The translations under genes and the position numbers were made by a program. The notes below the pieces were generated by a model. It ran no database searches. It was not told where the DNA came from and saw nothing but the letters and a program-made list of their open reading frames with translations. This document shows positions 34,701 through 45,100 of a stretch of DNA of 64,000 bases, piece by piece. Positions within the stretch are counted from its first letter, which is position 1. Each line of letters begins with the position of its first letter. Source of the DNA: Euphorbia lathyris. Lineage: Eukaryota > Streptophyta > Magnoliopsida > Malpighiales > Euphorbiaceae. The stretch is taken from contig NC_088918.1 in NCBI RefSeq assembly GCF_963576675.1, forward strand, positions 30,139,001 through 30,203,000, written 5' to 3'.

Positions 34701-35843
34701 TCCAGTCGATCCAGTTACCTGCCTCATCTTTCAATTTTCTGATCTCATTCTTCTTTCGTCTGATGCTAGCTGTCGAATGGAAAAATTTAGAGTTCAGATC
34801 TCCTGCCTTAAGCCAACGTGCCTTGCTTCTCTGCTTCCAGTACATCTCCTGTTGAAGGAGAAGCTCATCAAGGCGACTGCGCGCTTGAGCAAAGGACTCA
34901 CGGTCCGCCACACTATCTTTATCTTTTAGCCTTTTTATAACCTGTCGACAGTGCCGAATCTCTTTCTTAAAGCGATTCCGAACAGCCATTCCCCACTTCT
35001 CAAGAATCTCGCCACACTTTCCTTGCTTATTTAGGAGATTGTTGTCAGTACTGTCTTGCCAAGCTGCCTTAATCTGATCCAAACAGTCCGCCTCCTCAGT
35101 CCAGGAGTTTTCAAAACGGAACCGCCTACTCCCAGGCCCTGTGTTGCTGAGTAGGGATAGGAAGAGCATAGAATGGTCACTACAGTGAGCATCTTCATTA
35201 CTGACAACTGCGGAACTGAACAGAGAAAACCATCTAGTGTTAGCAAGAGCTCGATCAAGTTTCTCTTCAATAGCACTAGCAGTACCCCTACCTCTCTCCC
35301 AAGTATACTCATACCCTGTCATAGAACTTCAGCCAAACCACAGTCAGTTACCGCTGCGTTAAAACCTCTCAGAAGCGCGGGAGGGTGTCTATTGCCGCCC
35401 TGTTTTTCTGATTGAGAGAGGATGTCATTGAAATCACCAATCACTACCCAAGGATCATCACTGTTTGAATATAGACTTCTTAACATCTGCCAAGAATCCG
35501 CCCTCCGAGACCTTTCAGGATAACCATAAAAACTGGTTAATCGATACTCCGGTAAACCTAGTAAAGTAACTTTGAAATCAATATAGTTAGAAGAGAAGCC
35601 TAACAGATGGACAGAGTTAGGCGTTTTCCACAGAAGAGCTAGACCCCCTCCATTATTAACAGGGTCAACGAAGAACAAACCGTGGAAGGAGAGCTTCTTC
35701 TTAAGGGCTTCAACTTTTAAACGACTACACTTGACCTCCATTAGGAAGATGAACTCGGGATGAAGACTTCTAGCAAAGTCGACCAGCTGACGAACTGTCC
35801 GGGCATTCCCGATCCCCCGGCAGTTCCAAGATAAGAGACTCAT
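31757..35843 (-). pseudogene. LINE ORF2: endonuclease, reverse transcriptase, zf-RVT, RNase H (few breaks)
   Basis: The apurinic-type endonuclease starts MSLLSWNCRGIGN (35843) and has IFLMEVK and VIGDFND. A one-base deletion near 35325 shifts the frame. The RT follows in a 760-codon frame (35322-33040) with KLDMAKAYDRVEW, QRGLRQGDPISPYLF and the FADD catalytic motif. A Trp-type codon position became TAG at 33040, and a stop occurs at 32644. The zinc-binding zf-RVT region (CPMCNLMEEDNLHALITCRRARLFW, about 32610-32540) and an RNase H domain (KINMDGAIF, METDSQLLVYAI) complete it, with frame shifts near 32380 and 32060. All catalytic motifs are recognisable, so inactivation is recent relative to other LINE relics here. 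Confidence 0.9.
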
Positions 35844-37222
35844 TTGTCATCGCGAGCCGGGGGTCCGCGGCTCGCCTCTGAGATTCCACTGATATTGAGA
35901 TTACTGTCCTGCATACTGTTCTTCACCATTTCCATAAGCACTGTCGAGTTGCTCTGTTTACTGTCAACCCCCGTCCTCTTCCGCTTAGGATCAGAAAACT
36001 CAATACCTTCTTCCTCAAACTCTTCTGTAGCACCAGTAGTTATTTTGATACCACCCCGAGGATTATTTTCTTTATCCCCTGCACCAACTGAACACTTGCC
36101 TCTGTTACCAAAGCCTGGCGGGACTACTGAGGCTACCTTTGGAATGCACACAGGACAAGTTGTTGATTCCATCCCTGTATTGTTATTAGGCCCAGTAGGA
36201 CTTCTAGTTTGAGCCACTAGTTGAGGAGGACGATTCAAAAGGAACTTCGACTGTGGCTGAACCGAGGAGCGGCGAGTGGGAGCTCTAAGCCCAGGTCCAT
36301 AAGGTCTCTCCACTGCTGACGGATCAGTCACCTGCAGTAGGGCTGGGCAAAATTTATCAGCATGCCCGATATGCCCACAGACAAAACAGAACGTTGGCAA
36401 ACGCTCATACTTGAAATTGACCCAAAACACAATACCACCAGTCACACTAATCTGCATTTTTCGTTTCAATGGGGAGAATACATTGATTGATACTCTGATA
36501 CGTAAATATGTTCTCGCAATCCCTGTGAAATTATTCGGGTCCGCTTCTAGAAAAACTCCTACAAAATTACCAATGCTAGCTGCAACACGTTCAGACATAA
36601 AGCCAACTGGGAGATCATGTACCTGAATCCAGAAATCGGCTTGAGATAATTCAACATCCATCGGGTTTTGTCCTTCCTCCAATTGTTTGAGGATTAGTAA
36701 ATGTTGCTCAAAAGTCCAGGGGCCTCCCTGTACAACTCTATCTCGCTCCCACGGATGATAGAACTCGAAACGGAATAGGTTTGGCCCCATATCTTCAACA
36801 AAAAGGCCCTTTGAAGGACTCCAAACATCCACTAGAGTCGTTTTCATAAATGAGCTTTTAATCGGACGGTCCGTGAGGAAAGTACCAATTAAACTCCAGC
36901 TCTGTGGCCGGGGTAGCGATTCCGTTTCCTCTTGTTGCAGCACAAGTCCGGAATTAACTTCCTCCTCTAGAGTAATCCGAGCGCTTCTGTCAATGATTGA
37001 CTCCATATTACTCTTAATTGCAGAATAAACAGTAACAGGATGAGGAGAGGGTCGAAATTGGGGGAGGGGCGAATTAGGTTTATCGGGAAAAATAGTACCG
37101 CGAAGTCGCCGGTGATGAGGGATGGCGAGGGTCGATTCTGAGAGGTGAGTGAACTTTAGTGAAGGAGGGTGAGGGAAGCAACGGCGGTCGGTGGGAGTGA
37201 GGGAAGAGGAGGTCGGCGGCAA
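35840..37222 (-). CDS. LINE ORF1: DUF4283 and CCHC zinc knuckle protein
   Basis: A 460-residue frame without interruptions. The N-terminal region is Pro/Ser-rich. A DUF4283 domain (about residues 100-250; WSLIGTFL, WTFEQHLLILKQL, ADFWIQVHDLPVGFM) is followed by a zinc knuckle of the zf-CCHC_4 type (CFVCGHIGHADKFC, about residues 283-296) and a low-complexity tail. In plant L1 elements ORF1 binds the RNA and forms the particle with ORF2 protein. The start may be internal at 37005 (MESIIDRS), because the first 70 residues are low-complexity and lie at the 5' end of the element. The stop overlaps the ORF2 start (ATGA), suggesting re-initiation for ORF2. Confidence 0.88.
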   Translation of the reverse strand: MPPTSSSLTPTDRRCFPHPPSLKFTHLSESTLAIPHHRRLRGTIFPDKPNSPLPQFRPSPHPVTVYSAIKSNMESIIDRSARITLEEEVNSGLVLQQEETESLPRPQSWSLIGTFLTDRPIKSSFMKTTLVDVWSPSKGLFVEDMGPNLFRFEFYHPWERDRVVQGGPWTFEQHLLILKQLEEGQNPMDVELSQADFWIQVHDLPVGFMSERVAASIGNFVGVFLEADPNNFTGIARTYLRIRVSINVFSPLKRKMQISVTGGIVFWVNFKYERLPTFCFVCGHIGHADKFCPALLQVTDPSAVERPYGPGLRAPTRRSSVQPQSKFLLNRPPQLVAQTRSPTGPNNNTGMESTTCPVCIPKVASVVPPGFGNRGKCSVGAGDKENNPRGGIKITTGATEEFEEEGIEFSDPKRKRTGVDSKQSNSTVLMEMVKNSMQDSNLNISGISEASRGPPARDDK

Positions 37223-37230
37223 GGTTTGCT

Positions 37231-37614
37231 CGACAGATGCGAGAACTTCTGATATTCTTATATTAATTGCTAGATTATATTATACCCCATATATTGCTAG
37301 ATTATATTATACCCAATTGATAATATCTCTAAATTGTCACCTATAGGATAGGACTTGGTACATTTATTTATTTCACATGATATAGCAATAGATGAAAAAG
37401 CTATATATAGCTTTTCCAATGAACTCAACATTACTCATGAACAAGTAGAAATATAGTGCCTTTTACAGTGAAACGTACAAAAAATATTTAATTAAATTTA
37501 TTACAATAAGTTCATATGAGTTGGAAACTGCTACAAAGTAGTTGCAATAATAAGCAACTACCTATACTAGGTTGCATTTTATTTTTTCATCTTCCATAGT
37601 TGAAATCTACAAAC
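37231..37614. other. intergenic region between LINE 5' end and GDSL gene 2 promoter
   Basis: A tandem duplication of about 23 bp (ATTGCTAGATTATATTATAC...) at 37266-37288 and 37293-37315 is the only structure. The region is under 400 bp and would hold the promoter of GDSL gene 2 and any LINE promoter pointing the other way. Confidence 0.6.
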
Positions 37615-37621
37615 TATAAAA
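37615..37621 (+). promoter_or_regulatory. candidate TATA box of GDSL gene 2
   Basis: TATAAAA starts 58 bp before the ATG at 37673, a plausible distance for a short-leader plant promoter. Confidence 0.55.
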
Positions 37622-37672
37622 ACCCATCTCCCATTAATATCAAATATCACTTTCTTTCAATTAATTTCAAGG

Positions 37673-40107
37673 ATGGAAATGGAAATGGCAATGGCTAGTC
37701 TATTTTCATACTTGACATTGATGATGATTTTAGTATTAGTAGGAGTTAATGAAGTCGAGGGTCGAGCATTTTTTGTGTTCGGTGATTCCCTAGTTGACAG
37801 TGGCAATAACAATTATCTAGCGACCACTGCTCGTGCGGATTCACCGCCTTATGGCATTGATTATCCCACTCATCGTCCTACTGGCCGTTTCTCTAATGGC
37901 CTTAACATTCCTGATATTATTAGTAAGTCCTTTTAGTTATCAACTGTTTTGTACATTAAGTATTTTATTATATATATCATTCTATCCAACATTAGATTGG
38001 ATTAGAAAAGTCGTTTATAACTACAAGTTTGAAGTTTTTTATGTCTACAAAGATAAAAAAATATTATTAAAACCTGTTAGTAAACAAAATGAGTTTTAGT
38101 CATTTTATAACAAAATGTAAGTGTTGAAAATTTGTGTAATTTTAATATTTGTAATATAGGTAAATTTGGAAGATTTTAGTAAAAAAATATCTTTAAATGG
38201 AGGAAATATCATAATTGTATTTATAGACTTTTAAACTATAAAAATCTTTAGAAATAATATTTATAGATTACCCTTTTAAATTTATAAAGTTGCATAGCTA
38301 ATTAAAAGAAAAGAATTTACAAAAATACTCCAAACATTTATAGACAGGGGCAATTTTACCATTAACATTTAAAATGATGCAATTATACCTTTAATGTTGG
38401 CAGCTAAGAGCAATTTTACCCCTACCGTTGGCAAGTTTGAGTCAATTTCAGACGTTATTATAAAATACAAATATTTGATTTCTTATTCTGTACAAATTGC
38501 ATGTAAATTGATTCTAAAAAAATTCATCTTTTTTGTGATTTAATAATAGAATTGGATTTACTTCAAAAAAAAATTAATAGAATTGGAGATTAATATTTTT
38601 AAATTCCGCAAAATATTTAAATTTTTTGTTCAACTCATACAAAATACAGTAAATTGTTTTGATTTTTTTTTTAAATTTCAGGTGTAATCATATGTTTGTG
38701 ATTTGTTACTAATGCGTAATAAAGTGATTAATATGTGAAGTGTAGATATTAAAATTCATGTCCAAGAAAACAATTTGATGAATAATTTCTCTAGTTGACC
38801 CAACTTGTTAACGTTAGAGGTAAAACTGCTCTTGGTTGCCAACGTTAAAGGTAAAATTACACCATTTTAGATGTTAGGGGCAAAATTGCTTCTATGTGTA
38901 AATGTTAGATCTATTTTTACACCTTATCTAAAAAAAATAAAAAAATCAAATGCTTGTTAATTAGCCCCGAATAATGTGAAGATTTACCTACTAATTAACA
39001 GGTGAACGAATCGGATCACAACCTGTATTGCCATACCTGAGTCCAGAATTAACTGGTCAAAGATTACTTAATGGTGCTAATTTTGCTTCAGCTGGAATTG
39101 GAATCTTGAATGACACTGGCTCTCAATTTGTAAGTTAAAACTATGTCCTAAAACTAATTAATAATATTGCAATGTGTATGATTCTGAAATACTACAATTA
39201 ATGGTTTTGCAGCTGAACATAATCAGAATGTATAGTCAATTCCAATACTTCGAAGAATATCAGCGGCGGGTTCGAGCCCTGATCGGAGCTGGTCCGACTA
39301 AACGACTAGTAAACGGAGCACTAGTCCTCATCACAGTTGGCGGCAATGATTTCGTTAACAACTATTACTTGGTTCCTTATTCTGTTAGATCTCGCCAATT
39401 CGCTTTGACAGATTACGTCGAGTTTCTCATTTCCGAATACAAAAAACTATTAACGGTAATCACATATTATGATAAGTCAAAATATTTATATCAGTTACAT
39501 GATTTAATAGTTTCAACACTTTTAATATTGCAGAGGCTATACCATCTAGGAGCCCGAAGAGTTGTGGTGACAGGCACTGGACCGATGGGGTGTGCTCCAG
39601 CCGAACTAGCAATGCGAGGAGCAAATGGCGGCTGCTCTGCCGAACTTCAACGAGCTGCTTCCTTGTACAATCCACAACTTATCCAAATGGTCAAAAAACT
39701 TAACCAAAAAATTGGGAAAACTGTATTTATTGGTGCAAACACACACAAAATGCAAACAGATTTCATCAATAACCCTCGAGCATTCGGTACATATATTTAT
39801 GATAAATTCACTCACTAAGAACACTAAATTTTCTTATTAAATTCTCAATTTGTTTCAATTTTTTTTTGGGGGGTTTGCAGGATTTAGTACATCAAAGGTT
39901 GCCTGTTGTGGACAAGGACCATATAATGGACTAGGATTATGCACAATAGCATCAAACTTGTGTCCGAATAGAAACTTGTATGCATTCTGGGATGCCTTCC
40001 ATCCATCTGAAAAGGCAATTAGATTGATTGTTCAACAGCTATTCTCTGGCTCTGGAAACACCATGGTTCCTATGAATCTTACCACTGTCATGGCCTTGGA
40101 TTCATGA
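37673..40107 (+). CDS. GDSL esterase/lipase, LTL1-like (gene 2)
   Basis: Secreted GDSL (SGNH) serine esterase and close paralogue of the gene at 22155. Exons are 37673-37922, 39002-39129, 39213-39455, 39534-39786 and 39881-40107, all GT-AG, giving 366 residues. The first four exon lengths (250, 128, 243, 253) equal those of gene 1. The signal peptide is residues 1-30. The nucleophile Ser39 lies in [11 protein letters not shown]; then [21 protein letters not shown] (Asn171), and Asp329/His332 in FWDAFHPSE. All catalytic residues are intact. Intron 1 (1079 bp) contains a foldback MITE. The start is the first Met of a Met-rich N-terminus; a Met a few residues later could also serve. Divergence from gene 1 is spread over the protein, mostly outside the blocks, so the duplication is not recent. 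Confidence 0.95.
38311..38928. mobile_element. foldback MITE in intron 1 of GDSL gene 2, family 4
   Basis: Inverted arms of about 120-130 bp share GGGGCAATTTTRCC, AAATGRTG and GTTGGCARC...AGAGCARTTTTACC blocks, with the right terminus reading GATAAGGTGTAAAAATA on the - strand. The outer GATAAGGT resembles family 1. A lone arm of the same family lies within the hAT element (26805-26978). Confidence 0.75.
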
Positions 40108-42151
40108 TTATGTTTTGTGATTTGAGATATTAATGATGCATTAATTGTTCCAAGTAATAATTAATTTATAATTTGCATTGTAACATTTCAATGTAAGTTT
40201 CCTTTCATCTCTTGTTTCTTTAATTTGATTGTGGAAAACAATATTCTTCAATTTTGTCTGTTTAAATTTCTTATTCAGTCTTGTTAATTTAATACCATGA
40301 GGAGAATACAAGCAAATGGGAAAATTATGCTTTGGCTTCAACTCTTGCAACTTTACAATGTTCAAAAAATTGATGGACCTTAGGAAAAAAAATGATAGGG
40401 TGAGAAATGAACCGTTAGCTAATTATATGGGATTTTACGGCTCTAGGAGTTTATAATGCATACAAGTATAAATAAAACCTTACACAAGTATAGGTTATAT
40501 TTAATACAGTATCTACGAAGGTAAGAAAAAAAATTAAAAAGTGCAAAAGAGATTTATGTCCCATGACATGATAAAGGATCCAATATTTCTCTCTATTACT
40601 ATCTTCCTATTACTGAATAGGGACTTGACTGTCGAAGTGTATCTGAAGGACCGCTCCCGATATAGGTACAACAAGCAAACTCGATAGAACATCTGAATCC
40701 TAACTTAAGTAAAACAACAAAATGTGGAGAAAATTTGAAAGTAACAAAGATGATTATTAATTATTATTAAAACTATCACTATTAAAATTTATTTTTATTA
40801 CTTATCAAAAGAAAAAAAAATTAAAGATAAACTTATTAGGTAACATTTTAATTTAGTAAACAAGAACAAAACAGAAAAAAAAACGTCAGAGAGAACCATA
40901 ATACCATAATACGGAAGTTTTTTTTTTTTAGAAATGCTTATAATTTCATTAGATAAAACATGAAGAAGTACAACAAGCAAAATGTAAGGAATAAAACCTC
41001 ACATGATTACAAACTAAAACAAATACAATATCCACGAACGGATAGAAATGACTACAAAGAGCAAAAAGAGCCCATAAAAGGCACAAAAAATACAAAACAA
41101 CAATATATTTCTCGTTAATCCAAATCTGTAGAAAGACATCTGCAATCCAAACTTCATCCTTTAGACCATTTCGAACATTTGGATCTGAATCTTTTTTTTT
41201 TGTTGCAACCACATAGATTTATTGATCTACGGACAAGATGAACCATTTCCGCTCTTGCTAAATCCGAAAAAAGCATAAACGACAGAATAATAGAGAGCAG
41301 ATATAATCAAACGGATAAAGAGTTCTGATGAAATATATGAACACAAACTAAAAAAACAATAAAAAATATAAAAATCTAACCCGGTGTGAGGAGAAAGAAG
41401 GAAGATCCTTCGTCCTCCTCAAAATAGATCAACAAAATAGGAAGATTGACATAACAATATAACTATATTTAAAATCTGATTCAATCCAATCATCATCATC
41501 ATCATCCAATCCATCTATTAAAATTCATATTTCATTAACATGGAAAATAATGGGTAATTTGGGTTTAATTTTACAATGGGACAAAAGTATTTTCATACTA
41601 TGTATCTTAATAGTTACATATTCTATAAAAAAAAACGTTAAACTAAATAAAATGATAGTTCTGTGTGTTATTTTTCATTATGGGAGCAGATATTTTAAGA
41701 AATTTTAATTCTTAAAATTTTCATTTTGATGTGATTTAGGTGTTGTTTTTGTTAAGAGACAGTGTATGAAAGTTCCAAAAAAAGTGATTTGGAAAATAAA
41801 AAATGTGTTTTCATGGTAAATATCGTTCTGAATAATTTTAATTCTCGAATATTTTCATTTTGAGATCGTTAACGGTCACTTTGAGGAGTTAATTAAAATT
41901 GAGTGACCACCGATGTTAAAAAGTGTAGAGTTTAGTGGCCATACCGTTAAGAATTTAAGTTCTATAACGTTAAAATGGATAACGTTGAGTGGCCATGGGT
42001 GTAATTTACCCAAATATATAAAGCTGAATAATGTGATTTTTTTTTTTTTTTTAAACCAGTTAATAATGTGATTGTTTAGCCTGACAGGTGAGACGCACGT
42101 GACAAGTCTTCTCCATTTTATTAGCAGCGTTTATGTTTTCTTATCCAAAAA
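40108..42151. other. intergenic DNA between GDSL gene 2 and PTAC3
   Basis: No gene is found. A T-run at 40919-40930 followed by AT-rich sequence, and a second (T)10 at 41192-41201, could be tails of - strand retroposons, but no domain is readable. 41820-42010 contains GAGTGACC/GAGTGGCC motifs typical of a foldback arm without a visible partner. Confidence 0.4.
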
Positions 42152-45100
42152 ATGTCACTCCTCTCTCCCTTGTTCAACCCATGCTCATTTCCCTCCAGAA
42201 ACGCCATTGTTTGCGCTGCTGCTACCTCTACACCGGATAGAAAATCACGGAGAAAGAAACAGCAGCAACAGCAACTAGGGAAGAAAGATGATTTTGGACT
42301 CTCTTCCACGGTCTCCGCCGCCGAGAAGAGCCTCCGATTCAGTTTCATGGAGGAGCTCATGGAACGGGCGCGAAATAGTGACGCGGTTGGCGTATCGGAT
42401 GTCATATACGATATGGTTGCTGCCGGGTTGACCCCTGGCCCCCGCTCTTTCCACGGTCTAATTGTAGCTTCCACTCTCAATGGCGACTCTGAAGGCGCGG
42501 TAAACTCACATATTCAAAAAAAAAAAAAATCTAAATAATATCTAATTGCTTTTTGATATTTTGGTCTGAATATCGTGTTGCCATATGTAGATGCAATCAC
42601 TTAGAAGAGAGCTGAGTCAAGGTATTCGGCCTCTTCATGAAACATTACTCGCGCTAATTCGGTTATTCGGCTCAAAAGGCAATGCTACTAAAGGCTTAGA
42701 AATGCTTGCTACGATGGAGAAGCTAAAGTATGATATTCGCCTGGCTTGGATAGTTCTTGTTGGTATGCTTCTTTTACCAATTACTGGGTTTTAATTTCTT
42801 CAGAAAAGAATGTGTTGATAAGTGAATTCAATGTTTTTACTTTTTGGGGATTAGAGGAGCTTGTTAAGAATAGGTATATGGAAGATGCAAATAGAGTGTT
42901 CCTGAAGGGCGCCAAAGAAGGGCTAGATGCTACGGATGAGCTTTATGACCGTTTGATTGAAGAAGATTGTAAAGTTGGGGATCATTCAAACGCCCTAGAA
43001 ATTGCTTATGAAATGGAGGCAGCTGGGCGTATGGCAACCACTTTTCATTTCAATTGTCTTCTAAGCGTCCAGGTAAGTCGTGTGAATAGCCATCTGTCCA
43101 ATTTATAGTTGTTAGTCCTGGTAATTAGAGTTGCTATATGAGCATGCCATGACATTGTCATTTTAGCTGTTGCAGTTGGCACCAAAAGTTAAATTAATGC
43201 ACTATGTTGGACATCAATGTGTTTAAAACATTAAGTTGAGAACTTTAGAATGCTTATTGATCAGTATGATTTTTTATTTTATTTTATTTGTTTTTTGTAA
43301 TAAAGATGAATTTATTTGTTGCCTATCAGCTGGATGCTTCTGAGAGTTCACATTTTCTTGTATTAACAATTGATTTTTTTTCTCAAGTAAGCTGCTGTTT
43401 ATTAGCATTTCCACTCTGAAACTCTGATATTTTCTGTTTCTTCATTTAGGCAACTTGCGGGATACCTGAAATAGCTTTTACTACATTTGAGAACATGGAA
43501 TATGGAGAAGGTTTACTTTCTCTTACCCCGGCATTTTCTTACTTTCGATTCATTATTCTTGTTTTGAAGTATTGTAGGTTGGGAGCAACTTTTCTATGCA
43601 AATGGCCTTTTTTTCCTGTTGACATTATAAGAAATGGAATAGCACTTCTGAAGGTGCATTTAAGCAGATATAATGATCTTTTATTTGCTAAACAGCGCTG
43701 GAGTGGTCTTATTCTATTAGTAATTTGATTGTCAACGAGGCTATTGCTTGTTGGTATCATTTTTCTATTTTTTTCAGTAATGCATTTCAAATTTGCTACA
43801 ATGGTGTATTTTTCCCATGAAACTAGTGTGTGCCCATAAAACTGGTGTTTTTATCCTAGATTCAACTTTTAAAGGGCTACTGGAAATCTGTTTTTTTTAA
43901 TATCGGTTCTGAATAATTAATGGTTTACTAAGATTATAAATTTCAAAACACTGCTACAGTATTGTTGTTGGGTATGTTTCTCTTAATTGACCTACCTTCT
44001 TTAGGTTCAGGATTGATAATGCATATTGTTTACATGACAGAATATATGAAACCTGATACTGAGTCATACAATTGGGTGATTCAAGCATATACAAGAGCTG
44101 AATCCTATGACAGGTACAATATATTGTGTGTTAATGAGCAAGTCATGACTGTTTCCTAGTCAGTCATTTTATAAATTTGGGTCTATGAGAATTCTCATGT
44201 GGAAGGCTATATACAACAAGGCAACCGAGTATAGTCTGTTGGTTTTTAATCATAGTTACATTGTTTGCAAGTATAATTTTCTATTTCTATGTGATCTCTA
44301 TTTAATTGTTTTGTGGTATTTTCAAATAAAATATAGGGTCCAAGATGTTGCCGAGTTGCTTGGGATGATGGTTGAAGACCATAAACGTCTGCAACCTAAC
44401 GTGAGAACTTATGCGTAAGTTTCATTTAAAACTTGTATATTGAAGTTGACTGATCTATAACATCCAGTTTTGTTGTGTTTTTTTGGTAAACATGAAAAGA
44501 AAACACACACAAAAAAAAAAGACTAAGGCATAATCATCCTCGGGAAGCTAACACCCAAAAGGTCGTCTAACAGCAACTTTCGAACCTCATTTGGCGGGAC
44601 AGAAAGAACAGAGACTCCGAAGTCAAAATCATGAGCTAGACCAGCCAAAAAATCAGCAACCCGATTCTGCTCTCGGAAAACATGACGAACCCGAACACCC
44701 TCAAAATTCCTGATAAGATGCTTAATACCTTTAAAAAGATTTCGACCAATGCAACCAGCAACGCCATCTCCATTAAGAGCATCCACAATCTTAGAATTAT
44801 CTATTCAATCTCAATCAAATGGTAGCCCTTATTTGAAGCAAGAGAGATACCAGAGAAGAGCCCCCAAAGCTCCGCATCATAGGAGGATCCTTTACCAATC
44901 TTCTGACCAAAACCAACCACCCAATCCCCATGATAGTCACGAATGACCCCACCAGCCGAAATGGATCCGTCACTCATCCTCAAGCCATCGGTATTAAGTT
45001 TGAGCCACTCCATAGGAGGTCTCACCCAGTGAACATTAGCCTCAACACGAGAAGACCCACAACTGCCTTCCCCCAAGTTATTCCATGCTGCCTGAAAATC

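Larger units (their letters stand above)
31757..37230 (-). mobile_element. near-complete L1-type LINE
   Basis: Both ORFs are present on the - strand. The 3' end is marked by a run of A on that strand (T at 31759-31768). ORF1 (37222-35840) and ORF2 (35843-about 31790) overlap by four bases at the ATGA junction. Damage is limited: one frameshift in the endonuclease/RT linker, two nonsense codons and one or two shifts near the RNase H. The length of about 5.5 kb matches full-length plant L1 elements. No target duplication was found. Confidence 0.9.
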
